DNA of 36,389 nucleotides from JAYZAP01 sp964645285 (GTDB taxonomy: Bacteria > Pseudomonadota > Alphaproteobacteria > JAAXGF01). Positions 20,486-28,008 of the stretch are shown one piece after another (positions within the stretch are counted from its first letter, which is position 1; each line of letters starts with the position of its first letter). The DNA lies in the NCBI GenBank assembly GCA_964645285.1, contig CAZYDR010000030.1:1-36389 (forward strand), read 5' to 3'. Below the pieces are notes generated by a model that saw nothing but the letters and a program-made list of their open reading frames with translations, did no database searches and was not told where the DNA came from. Made by a program: the position numbers and the translations under genes.

Positions 20486-22732
20486 TTATCCCTCGATCTT
20501 TGAAAAGTCGGCGACCCGGTCCAGGATCGCGCGGATGCTGGCCAGCAACGACAACCGGTTGCGCCGCAAATCGGCATCGTCGCTGTTGACCGTGACGTTA
20601 TCGAAAAAGCTGTCCACCGGCTTGCGCAGCAGGGCCAGGGCGCTCATGGCGGCGGCGAACTCCTCGTGGGCCAGGGCCGAGTCCGCCAATCCACTGACCT
20701 CGGTGAGACGCTCCGCCACGGCAACTTCGTCGGCCTCGCGCAGCAGCGCCGTATCGACATCGGCGCCGTCGTAGCGGACACCGTCCTTCTTCTCCTCGAT
20801 GCCGACAATATTGGCGGCGCGCTTGTAGGCGATGTGCAAATGCTCGCCGTCCTCGCTGGCGACAAACGCCTGCAGGGCGTCGACGCGGGCCAACAACCGC
20901 ACCAGATCGTCCTCGCCGCCCAGGGCGAATACGGCCGAGACGAGATCGTGCCGCACGCCCTTCTCGCGCAAATGGGCCTTGAGGCGATCAGCGAAGAAAT
21001 CGAGGAGGTCGTCCGAGAGCTGGCCGATTGGTCGCATCTCCGTGAGACTAGCCTGCCCCACTTTCGGCGTTGGAACAGTCTCTCCGTCGCGGACATCGGG
21101 TACAGCAATATCGTAGTGTACCGACCCCATAACTGTGCTTTCTACTTGCTTGTCTTCGTAAAGTCTCCAGGATTTCTCAAAAATACTCTTCACCGACAAA
21201 CGAATATTATTTTCCAAAATAAGGCGGATTACGCCCAAGGTGCTGCGGCGCAGAGCAAACGGATCCTTCGAGCCGGTCGGCTTCTCATCTATGGCCCAAA
21301 AGCCAACCAAGCTATCAATCTTGTCCGCCAATGCCACGGCGATGCTGACCGGCGCGCTGGGGCAATCGTCGTTGGGGCCTTGCGGTGAATAGTGCTCGGC
21401 GATGGCGTCGGCGACGGCGCTGTCCTTTCCTTCGCCGAGGGCATAGTAGCGGCCCATTAGGCCTTGGAGTTCGGGGAACTCGCCGACCATACCGCTGACC
21501 AGATCGGTTTTACACAGGCGCGCGGCCTCGCGCACGGCAGCCTCGTCGGCACCCGGCACGGACTTGGCGATTTCCACGGCCAGGACCTCGATGCGTTTGA
21601 CCTTGTCGCCGACGCTGCCGAGCTTGGCGTGGAACACCACCTTGTCGAGGTCGGGGATGCGGCTCCCCAAAGTGCGTTCGCGGTCCTTGTCCCAGAAGAA
21701 TTTGGCGTCGCTGAGACGGGCGCGCAGCACGCGTTCGTTGCCGGCGGCGATTTGTTTGCCGCCGTCGGTGGCGTGGTTGTTGGCGACCACCACGAAGCGC
21801 GGCGCCAGGTTGCCGTCGCTGTCGAGCAGGGCGAAGGTCTTGAGGTGGTGGCGCATGGCGGTGGTCAGCACTTCGGCCGGCAGGTCCATGAAGGCCGGGT
21901 CGATGGCGCCGGTGAGCACCACCGGCCATTCGACCAGGCCGGCGACCTCGGCGACCAGACCGGGATCGGGCTTGAGGCTGTAGCCCTCACCCTCGGCGGC
22001 CATGGCCGCGTCCTTCTCGATGACCGCGCGGCGCTCGGCCGCATCCAGCATGACGTAGGCGGAGCGCAGCTTGGCCTTGTATTCGGCGAAGTTGGTCACA
22101 GTGATGGCGTCGGGCGCCATGAAACGGTGGCCGAAAGTCTGATCGTTAGCTATTAGCGGAAATTCAGTATCAAGGAGACTGCTCTCTTTTTCACCCCAAG
22201 CACGTCTTCCATTTCGTGATTTTAGCCCAATGATAAAAGGCATTTTATTGCCATCAAAAATCACCAGTACGTTCTGTAAAGGGCGAACCCAAAATAAGTC
22301 GTACTTGCTCCACTTCATCGATTTAAGCCACGGGAATCGATTTAGCGTACTACCCAGAAGACCTCTCAGCACCTCAGCGGTGGCCTCGCCCTTCTTCTCA
22401 ATCACCGCGAACAGCACATTGCCCTTCGGCGTTTCGCGCTCCTCGACTTGGTCGCGAGTCAGGCCGACTGACTTGAGAAAACCGGCTATGACCTGGTCGG
22501 GAGCGTCGGCCTTGGGGCCCTTGCGTTCCTCGCGGATATCGGGCTGGGCCGTGGGCAGACCGTCGACCACCAGGGTCAGGCGGCGCGGCGTTGCATAGGA
22601 GTCGGCACTATCGAACGTGAGGCCGGCCTCCTTGAGCTCGTCGCAGACCAGACGCTTGAGGTCGTCCGCCGCCTTTGCCTGCATGCGGGCGGGGATTTCT
22701 TCGGACAATAGTTCGAGCAGCAGTTCGGCCAC
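20486..22732 (-). CDS. glyS: Glycyl-tRNA synthetase beta subunit with two AT-rich insert regions
   Basis: This 748-residue beta subunit of the tetrameric (alpha2beta2) glycyl-tRNA synthetase begins ELLLELLSEEIPARMQAKA and has IDSLVGFWAIDEKPTGSKDPFALRR, KVVFHAKLGSVGDKVKRI and DLLDFFADRLKAHLREKG, all typical. GTG 22732 overlaps the neighbourhood of the glyQ stop and gives the family N-terminus. It is about 60 residues longer than E. coli GlyS. The excess seems to lie in two AT-rich stretches, residues ~120-199 (near FDGNKMPFIIGLKSRNG) and ~498-562 (near SVKSIFEKSWRLYED), whose base composition is unlike the flanks. Both keep the frame, so the gene looks functional. Confidence 0.95.
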   Translation of the reverse strand: MAELLLELLSEEIPARMQAKAADDLKRLVCDELKEAGLTFDSADSYATPRRLTLVVDGLPTAQPDIREERKGPKADAPDQVIAGFLKSVGLTRDQVEERETPKGNVLFAVIEKKGEATAEVLRGLLGSTLNRFPWLKSMKWSKYDLFWVRPLQNVLVIFDGNKMPFIIGLKSRNGRRAWGEKESSLLDTEFPLIANDQTFGHRFMAPDAITVTNFAEYKAKLRSAYVMLDAAERRAVIEKDAAMAAEGEGYSLKPDPGLVAEVAGLVEWPVVLTGAIDPAFMDLPAEVLTTAMRHHLKTFALLDSDGNLAPRFVVVANNHATDGGKQIAAGNERVLRARLSDAKFFWDKDRERTLGSRIPDLDKVVFHAKLGSVGDKVKRIEVLAVEIAKSVPGADEAAVREAARLCKTDLVSGMVGEFPELQGLMGRYYALGEGKDSAVADAIAEHYSPQGPNDDCPSAPVSIAVALADKIDSLVGFWAIDEKPTGSKDPFALRRSTLGVIRLILENNIRLSVKSIFEKSWRLYEDKQVESTVMGSVHYDIAVPDVRDGETVPTPKVGQASLTEMRPIGQLSDDLLDFFADRLKAHLREKGVRHDLVSAVFALGGEDDLVRLLARVDALQAFVASEDGEHLHIAYKRAANIVGIEEKKDGVRYDGADVDTALLREADEVAVAERLTEVSGLADSALAHEEFAAAMSALALLRKPVDSFFDNVTVNSDDADLRRNRLSLLASIRAILDRVADFSKIEG

Positions 22733-22734
22733 GG

Positions 22735-23619
22735 TCAGTTCTCCACCGCTTCGCCCTGGCTGCGCAGCCATTGGGCGCAGCAACCCTTGGCCAGCGCCCG
22801 CACGCGGCCGATGTAGGCGGCCCGTTCGGTGACGCTGATGACGCCGCGGGCGTCGAGCAGGTTGAACAGGTGGCTGGCCTTCATGCACTGGTCATAGGCG
22901 GGCAGCGCCAGTTCCTTGCCGAGCAATACGGCGCATTCGTCCTCGGCATCGACGAAGTGGCGCTGCAGCATCTCCGTATTGGCGTGCTCGAAGTTATAGG
23001 CGGAGAACTCCACCTCGTTCTGCTTGTAGACGTCGCCGTAGGTCACCCCGGCGCCGTTCCAGTCCAGGTCGTAGACGTTCTCGACCCCCTGAATGTACAT
23101 GGCGAGACGCTCCATGCCGTAGGTCAGCTCGCCGGACACCGGGTTGCAGTCGAAGCCGCCGACCTGCTGGAAATAGGTGAACTGGGAGACCTCCATGCCG
23201 TCGCACCAGACCTCCCAGCCGAGGCCCCAGGCGCCCAGGGTCGGGCTCTCCCAGTCGTCCTCGACGAAGCGCAGGTCGTGCATGGCCGGATCGATACCCA
23301 GGACATAGAGGCTCTTGAGGTAGAGTTCCTGGAAGTCGTCCGGCGACGGCTTGACGATGACCTGGAACTGGTAGAAGTGCTGCATGCGGTTGGGATTATC
23401 GCCATAGCGCCCATCGGTCGGCCGCCGCGACGGCTGCACATAGGCCGCCTTCCACGGCTTCGTGTCGAGGGCGCGGAGCGTGGTCGCCGGATGAAAGGTG
23501 CCGGCCCCCATCTCCATGTCGTAAGGCTGCACCAGCACGCAACCCTCCCCCGCCCAATAACGTTGCAGGGTAAAAATAAGGTCCTGGAATGACGGGGCTT
23601 GCCCGCTCGGCGCATTCAT
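22735..23619 (-). CDS. glyQ: Glycyl-tRNA synthetase alpha subunit
   Basis: This 294-residue class II synthetase subunit charges tRNA-Gly together with GlyS. Near-invariant segments are FTLQRYWAGEGCVLVQPYDM, MGAGTFHPATTLRAL, YVQPSRRPTDGRYGDNPNR, GWEVWCDGMEVSQFTYFQQ and GELTYGMERLAMYIQG. The C-terminus is slightly shorter than in E. coli (303). ATG 23619 gives the usual N-terminus. The glyS start follows the stop by two bases, so the two subunits are translationally coupled. Confidence 0.97.
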   Translation of the reverse strand: MNAPSGQAPSFQDLIFTLQRYWAGEGCVLVQPYDMEMGAGTFHPATTLRALDTKPWKAAYVQPSRRPTDGRYGDNPNRMQHFYQFQVIVKPSPDDFQELYLKSLYVLGIDPAMHDLRFVEDDWESPTLGAWGLGWEVWCDGMEVSQFTYFQQVGGFDCNPVSGELTYGMERLAMYIQGVENVYDLDWNGAGVTYGDVYKQNEVEFSAYNFEHANTEMLQRHFVDAEDECAVLLGKELALPAYDQCMKASHLFNLLDARGVISVTERAAYIGRVRALAKGCCAQWLRSQGEAVEN

Positions 23620-23636
23620 CGGTCGGTCACCCGCGT

Positions 23637-23915
23637 TCAGCCGGGATAGGGGCAGGCCTCGCGGCCGCAGGAGGTCACGCCCTGGACGGCCACGAAATCA
23701 CCGCAGGTCTCGCAGCGCTCCATGTCCTGGGCCACGGGCTCCGCTTGGGGCTCGGGTTCAGCCGCCTTGCCGGCCGCCATTTTCGCCGCCTTGCGCGCCG
23801 CATTGGCGACTTTCTTGCGCGACCCCTCATAGCGGCTGAAGTACTTGAAGCCGTACCAAACGGCGCCAATCAGCAGGGCGAGCACAAGGAGCTTTTGCAG
23901 ACCGAATCCAAACAT
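23637..23915 (-). CDS. Small membrane-anchored CxxC protein (PP0621-like)
   Basis: This 92-residue protein has one N-terminal membrane segment (LLVLALLIGAVWYGFKYF). It is followed by a basic, Ala-rich linker and a C-terminal Cys-rich end, CETCG...SCGREACPYPG, that could bind zinc or another metal. It resembles short uncharacterised proteins annotated PP0621 family. It lies 17 bases upstream of glyQ in the same direction and is probably the first gene of that operon. No function can be assigned. Confidence 0.8.
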   Translation of the reverse strand: MFGFGLQKLLVLALLIGAVWYGFKYFSRYEGSRKKVANAARKAAKMAAGKAAEPEPQAEPVAQDMERCETCGDFVAVQGVTSCGREACPYPG

Positions 23916-23968
23916 GACTTGTTTTAGAGCCGCACGGGTGCGGACGCAAGCGCCGGGCGGGTCATGAG

Positions 23969-23979
23969 GTGATAATCAC
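23969..23979. promoter_or_regulatory. Perfect palindrome in divergent intergenic region
   Basis: GTGATAATCAC is a perfect 5+1+5 palindrome located between the divergent CxxC-protein gene and the orphan membrane-protein gene. It could be a small operator for either. No regulator can be named; at 11 bases a chance occurrence is possible. Confidence 0.3.
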
Positions 23980-24008
23980 TGGCATACCAAAACGAAGGAC
24001 CGGGAAAT

Positions 24009-24056
24009 CCAGGTTCCCCTGACGGTTGAATCGAAGTACGGTTTTCACGAACCTGG
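24009..24056. promoter_or_regulatory. 8-base inverted repeat upstream of orphan membrane gene
   Basis: CCAGGTTC at 24009-24016 and GAACCTGG at 24049-24056 form a perfect inverted repeat with 32 bases between. The second arm ends 14 bases before the probable start codon at 24071. It could be a split operator or, in RNA, a leader hairpin close to the ribosome site. Its role is unproven. Confidence 0.3.
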
Positions 24057-24070
24057 GACTTGCTTGCGAA

Positions 24071-24901
24071 ATGCCGACTGAAACCAAATTTTCCGTATGG
24101 CGCACGATCGCGGACCCGTACAAGTTCCTGTTTACCAATATCAAACCGTTCTTCGCGCTGGCGGCGATACCGATAGCACTAGCAGTCGGCCTTTGGATTT
24201 TCGACATTGTGCGCCGCGACGGATCGTTTGGTGTGTTCTTTGCACCCGGTGGGATCGATGCCTGGCGCTACGTTGAGGCGCTCGCAAGCGTGTTAAATTT
24301 GAGCGTTTTTGCGATGTCATGGCATCGTTACGTTCTGCTCGGACATCGCGACACAGCAGGTCTGCTCCAGTTTCGCATCGGACGACGCGAGTTGAGGTTC
24401 TTCATCTTCGCATTCATCCTGTTATTTGGCGTCGATACTGTTTTAGACGCTCCGGACACGATTCGCAGGCAATTAGAAAGCATGGTATCGGGAAGCTTCC
24501 AGGAAGTAGTATTCGGTGCGCTGGTCATGGCATTTGCGGCTGTGCCAATTGTCATTTGTGCCCTCTGCATGCGTTGTCTTCTCCTCTTACCGGCTGTGGC
24601 CGTGGAGGGCGATGAACAACATACCGTCGCATGGACCTTGCTCCGTGGAAACACGTGGAGGCTTGCATCGGCGATGTTTATCGCATCGCTTCCGTTATTC
24701 CCTTTTAGGTTAATTCTCGAAGCACTTTTCGGCTCGTTATACGGCTCGGCAATGCCAACACCACTGAACCCGTGGGAATTGGACATAATTTTGGCTATCG
24801 TTACGTATATCTCAGGCTTTCTTATAGTCGCCGTCGCGGTAACGGTTCTCTCGATGGCGTTCCGTCAAATTGCCGATTGGCCGCCGCCCTTGCCGCCGTG
24901 A
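24071..24901 (+). CDS. Orphan multi-pass membrane protein, AT-richer than neighbours
   Basis: I do not recognise this 276-residue protein. It has several hydrophobic segments consistent with an integral inner-membrane protein of about five or six helices: FFALAAIPIALAVGLWIF, LRFFIFAFILLFGVDTVL, FGALVMAFAAVPIVICALC, a segment around MFIASLPLFPF, and IILAIVTYISGFLIVAVAV. ATG 24071 (MPTETKFSVWRTIADPYKFL) is the likely start; a TTG at 24026 would add a non-hydrophobic tail. Base composition is clearly lower in GC than the flanks (hand count 27 of 60 at 24661-24720), with codons such as TTA, ATA and CTA that neighbours avoid. This suggests acquisition by transfer. It converges on the P460 gene with a 9-base gap. 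Confidence 0.78.
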   Translation: MPTETKFSVWRTIADPYKFLFTNIKPFFALAAIPIALAVGLWIFDIVRRDGSFGVFFAPGGIDAWRYVEALASVLNLSVFAMSWHRYVLLGHRDTAGLLQFRIGRRELRFFIFAFILLFGVDTVLDAPDTIRRQLESMVSGSFQEVVFGALVMAFAAVPIVICALCMRCLLLLPAVAVEGDEQHTVAWTLLRGNTWRLASAMFIASLPLFPFRLILEALFGSLYGSAMPTPLNPWELDIILAIVTYISGFLIVAVAVTVLSMAFRQIADWPPPLPP

Positions 24902-24910
24902 ACCGATAGC

Positions 24911-25576
24911 CTACGGCACAATCCGATAGCCCTTCGGCGGGAAATACAGGTGATCGTAACGCTCCCGCGCCAAGTGGCAGCCGATGCAGTATTCGACGCG
25001 CTCGGTACCTTCGCCTTTGGTGACGCCGAAGACCGTGCCGTCGGGTATGATCATGGTGTATAGCCAGTCGCCGCTGGCGTTGCTGAAGCCCGGCTTCACT
25101 TTCTCCATGAGAAACAACGGACCGGGGAATATGTCGCCCGAGGCCGTGGCAGCGAAGCTGTCCTTGGCGATAACCGCGCCCACCGGCATGGTGTCGGCGC
25201 TCTCGAAAGCGCCATAGCCGGCGGCCAGGCCGTTGGCGAAACTGTTAGCGTAGCGCTGGCCGTGGGTTTTCGAGAGGTGCGGCGCGCTGTTGTAGCGCGG
25301 CCACTTTTGGTAGGCACCGGCCATGGCGTCACCGGATAAGGCGTAAATTTCCGCCATGTCACCCCTAAGCTCGCCAAAAACTTCCTCGGCCTCGGCGGCG
25401 TTCAGGTCGGCCGGGTCGCGGACCCGGAAGTGACGCCGGAGCTGGTCAGGGTCGCCACTAATCTGGGCGAGCTGAATCGTCGGTGGGTTGGGCTGATCGG
25501 TGGCTGCCCCCAGCCGGCCATCGATGCCCGCGACCGCCATAATGCCCACGGCGACGACGAGAATCGAATATCGCAT
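24911..25576 (-). CDS. Cytochrome P460-family protein, secreted c-type haem protein
   Basis: This 221-residue protein has an N-terminal signal peptide (MRYSILVVAVGIMAVAGIDG, cleavage likely near GLGA). Its mature domain resembles the cytochrome P460 family: YQKWPRYNSAPHLSKTHGQRYANS, ADTMPVGAVIAKDSF, and a C-terminal haem-binding CIGCH (Cys197, Cys200, His201) followed by LARERYDHLYFPPKGY. P460 proteins oxidise hydroxylamine or detoxify nitric oxide, and some carry a haem crosslinked to lysine. The Lys in VIAKDSF is a candidate, but the crosslink cannot be seen here. Related domains also occur in proteins of unknown function. ATG 25576 has an AAGGAG ribosome site. Confidence 0.85.
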   Translation of the reverse strand: MRYSILVVAVGIMAVAGIDGRLGAATDQPNPPTIQLAQISGDPDQLRRHFRVRDPADLNAAEAEEVFGELRGDMAEIYALSGDAMAGAYQKWPRYNSAPHLSKTHGQRYANSFANGLAAGYGAFESADTMPVGAVIAKDSFAATASGDIFPGPLFLMEKVKPGFSNASGDWLYTMIIPDGTVFGVTKGEGTERVEYCIGCHLARERYDHLYFPPKGYRIVP

Positions 25577-25586
25577 TGCTTTTACT

Positions 25587-25618
25587 CCTTATCTGTAATG
25601 TCACACCTATAGATAAGG
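25587..25618 (-). promoter_or_regulatory. Inverted repeat overlapping the ribosome site of the P460 gene
   Basis: Arms CCTTATCT (25611-25618 region, read on the minus strand) and AGATAAGG (25587-25594) are perfect 8-base complements separated by 16 bases. The downstream arm overlaps the AAGGAG Shine-Dalgarno at 25585-25590. It could act as a DNA operator, or as an mRNA hairpin that hides the ribosome site of the downstream gene. Confidence 0.5.
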
Positions 25619-25666
25619 GTTTTCGACCTCACGGACGTTCAATGGTTCGTGAAAGGTCCGAGAGCG

Positions 25667-26416
25667 CTAGAGAGCGAGCGCGGCGCCCTCACGCAGGACG
25701 GCGTCGGCCTCGGCGGTGTAGCCGCCATTGGCATGGAGCGCCAGGCCCGGGCTGAGGCGAAGCGGCGCCGAGCCGCCCTTGATGGCATGGACGATGACCC
25801 GCTTGGCCGGGCGACCGCCGTCCGCTGTCGGCCACAGAGGGTAAAGCACCAGGCCCCCGGCCCGGCCGCGCAACGCCGCCAGCAGCTCGTCGAGACGGTC
25901 GGCGCGGTGGATCAGCGTAATGGTGCCCTTGTAGCGCACCATCTTGATGCAGAAGTCGATCCAGGCGGCAAGGTCGGCGGACGACTCAACCGTCGACATG
26001 GCCTTCATGCCATGGGGCGACGGCCGGGCGCGCTCGGCCTCGAGAAACGGCGGGTTGGACATGACGTGGTGGAACGAGCCAGCGGCGAGCCGTGGCGGCG
26101 GCCGGGTCAAATCACCGACCATCATATCCATACGGCCCTCGAAGCCGTTGAGCACCGCATTATCGACCGCGAGGCGCACCAGGTCGCGCTGACCCTCAAC
26201 GCCGAACAGGCGGCAGCCTTTAACCCGGTAGGCAAGACACAATGAGGCGGCGCCCACACCACTGCCCACGTCAAGCACGTGCTCGCCATCGGCCGCCGGG
26301 GTGGCGGCGGCCAGCAGCACCGGGTCGATGGCCGCGCGATACCCCTCCGCCAGCTGGCGCAAGGTGACCCGGCCATCGAGCAGGCTGTCTTCTGTGATGT
26401 CGTCAAGCATGGTCAT
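25667..26416 (-). CDS. TrmN6-like SAM-dependent methyltransferase
   Basis: This 249-residue class I methyltransferase of the small-domain group is like TrmN6/YfiC, which makes m6A37 in tRNA1(Val). Seen are TLRQLAEGYRAAIDPVLLAA, the SAM-binding loop VLDVGSGVGAASLCLA, and the adenine-N6 type catalytic motif SNPPF. ATG 26416 (MTMLDDITEDSLL) is selected; it overlaps the end of the upstream DUF2007 gene by 14 bases, implying coupling. The tRNA position is inferred from family only; a rRNA target is possible. Confidence 0.85.
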   Translation of the reverse strand: MTMLDDITEDSLLDGRVTLRQLAEGYRAAIDPVLLAAATPAADGEHVLDVGSGVGAASLCLAYRVKGCRLFGVEGQRDLVRLAVDNAVLNGFEGRMDMMVGDLTRPPPRLAAGSFHHVMSNPPFLEAERARPSPHGMKAMSTVESSADLAAWIDFCIKMVRYKGTITLIHRADRLDELLAALRGRAGGLVLYPLWPTADGGRPAKRVIVHAIKGGSAPLRLSPGLALHANGGYTAEADAVLREGAALAL

Positions 26417-26636
26417 GGGACGCGCTGTCGTATGCCTCGCCGGCGGTGTCGAGCACATAGCGGGCACGGGCCAGATCATCGGCGATAACCATCAGGCGGC
26501 GCGGCAAGGCGCCGATACTGCCCTCGACGATACTAGCATGGCTGTCGAACACCACGGACCCGATATCCGCGTCGGACAGCAGGGCCATCACCCAGGACAG
26601 GCGGACCGGATCATTCGTACGCAATAATTCGACCAT
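26403..26636 (-). CDS. DUF2007 family small protein
   Basis: This 77-residue protein (MVELLRTNDPVRLSWVMALL...IVEGSIGALPRRLMVIADDLARAR) matches the DUF2007 (putative signal-transducing protein) pattern, related to the ligand-binding domain of PII-like proteins. It is encoded immediately before the TrmN6-like gene and overlaps it, a pairing common in alphaproteobacteria. Its function is unknown. Confidence 0.8.
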   Translation of the reverse strand: MVELLRTNDPVRLSWVMALLSDADIGSVVFDSHASIVEGSIGALPRRLMVIADDLARARYVLDTAGEAYDSASHDHA

Positions 26637-26761
26637 GGCGAAACGGCTTTTCCCGGCTCCCTACTCTGTTAAACTAAGGCTTGCGCCTATGCTCGCTCCA
26701 GGGGCCGCGATACGTCAAGTGGGGGAGCGACCGGAAGAGCGCAAGGATATAGGAGGCGGAT

Positions 26762-27784
26762 TTGTCGCTGGTAGTCAATTTCGACGCCGAGCGCAGGCGT
26801 ACACCACGCCCGACGCTTGATCGTCTCAACGCCCTGGTGGCCGACCAGATCAACGAGGTCAACCGGGTCATTCTCGATCGCATGGACAGCCAGGTGGCGC
26901 TGATCCCGCAGCTGGCCGGCTACATCATCGCCGCCGGCGGCAAGCGTCTGCGGCCCATGATGACCTTGGCCTCGGCAAGGCTCTGTGGTTACACCGGCGA
27001 GCGCCACATTCATCTTGCCGCGGCGGTCGAGTTCATCCACACCGCCACCCTGCTCCACGACGACGTGGTTGATGACAGCGCCCTGCGCCGGGGCAACGCC
27101 ACCGCCAACGCGGTGTGGGACAACAAGGCCAGCGTTCTGGTCGGCGACTTTCTGTTCAGCCGCTCGTTCCAGATCATGGTTGCGGACGGCTCCCTCAAGG
27201 TACTCAAGATTTTGTCCGACGCCGCCGCGGTGATCGCCGAGGGCGAGGTCCTGCAACTGATGACGTCCAACGACACCGAAACCAGCGAGGCCGCCCATCT
27301 CGATGTCGTCAAGGCCAAGACCGCCGCCCTGTTCGCCGCCGCCAGCCGCATCGGTGCCGTGGTCGCCGACCGTCCGGCTGTCGAGGAAGAGGCGCTGGAC
27401 ACCTACGGCATGAACCTGGGGATCGCTTTCCAGCTGGTTGACGACGTCCTCGATTACTCGGCCCGCGAGGCGGATCTGGGCAAGGCCGTGGGCGACGACT
27501 TCCGCGACGGCAAGATTACCCTGCCAATCATTCTCGCGTTCCGCCGGGGCAGCGATGACGAGCGCGACTTCTGGCGTCGTACCCTGGAAGAAGGCGATCA
27601 GCGCGACGACGACCTGGCCCGGGCTATGAGCCTGATCCAGCGCCACGGCGCCCTCGCCGACACTATCGAGCGGGCCCGCCACTACGGCACCATGGCCCGC
27701 GACAGCCTCGCCATCTTCCCCGATTGCGACGAAAAATCGATTCTCCAGAACGTGGTCGAATTCGTCATCAACCGGGCGCATTGA
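26762..27784 (+). CDS. ispB: Polyprenyl (octaprenyl-type) diphosphate synthase
   Basis: This 340-residue trans-prenyltransferase extends isoprenoid diphosphates to make the quinone side chain. It has the first aspartate-rich motif LLHDDVVDDSALRRG, the second FQLVDDVLDY, and GGKRLRPMM near the N-terminus. The start is TTG 26762, preceded at 5 bases by a strong AGGAGG site (26751-26756). Chain length (C40/C50) cannot be judged confidently. It is divergent from DUF2007 with about 125 bases between. Confidence 0.92.
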   Translation: MSLVVNFDAERRRTPRPTLDRLNALVADQINEVNRVILDRMDSQVALIPQLAGYIIAAGGKRLRPMMTLASARLCGYTGERHIHLAAAVEFIHTATLLHDDVVDDSALRRGNATANAVWDNKASVLVGDFLFSRSFQIMVADGSLKVLKILSDAAAVIAEGEVLQLMTSNDTETSEAAHLDVVKAKTAALFAAASRIGAVVADRPAVEEEALDTYGMNLGIAFQLVDDVLDYSAREADLGKAVGDDFRDGKITLPIILAFRRGSDDERDFWRRTLEEGDQRDDDLARAMSLIQRHGALADTIERARHYGTMARDSLAIFPDCDEKSILQNVVEFVINRAH

Positions 27785-27810
27785 TTAATAGCGCGTTCAA
27801 TCGCCACGCA

Positions 27811-27941
27811 GGCTCCCGCCAAACGGTTGGCGACCCTCGGTCGGGGGCTGAAAGAATGCAAACTCGAACACCCCCCAGCGGTCTCATTCTTATGGCCGCT
27901 GGCAAGCGCGAACGCGCGTCGCCGCGAATGCGGCGGGAGCC
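27811..27941. repeat. Pair of inverted REP-like palindromic units
   Basis: Two units face each other: GGCTCCCGCC at 27811-27820 and its exact complement GGCGGGAGCC at 27932-27941. Each continues inward into a 16-base hairpin of 6-bp stem and 4-base loop (27817-27832, CGCCAA/TTGGCG; 27920-27935, CGCCGC/GCGGCG), ending in GGCGAC in both. The stems differ at two pairs but keep pairing. Additional complementary segments lie between (CCAGCGG 27875-27881 with CCGCTGG 27896-27902; AGAATG 27853-27858 with CATTCT 27885-27890). The arrangement looks like a BIME-type element between two convergent genes. Confidence 0.55.
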
Positions 27942-27979
27942 CCAGTCCGTGTTAACACAAGATCGGGCGCTCGAACGCA

Positions 27980-27997
27980 GTCCACCTCTTGGTGGAC
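27980..27997. terminator. Hairpin between convergent genes
   Basis: GTCCACC (27980-27986), loop TCTT, GGTGGAC (27991-27997) is a perfect 7-bp stem. It lies between ispB (+) and the amidohydrolase (-) stops and could stop transcription. Neither strand has a good T-tract after it, so intrinsic termination is uncertain. Confidence 0.35.
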
Positions 27998-28008
27998 GCC
28001 AAAGACGC

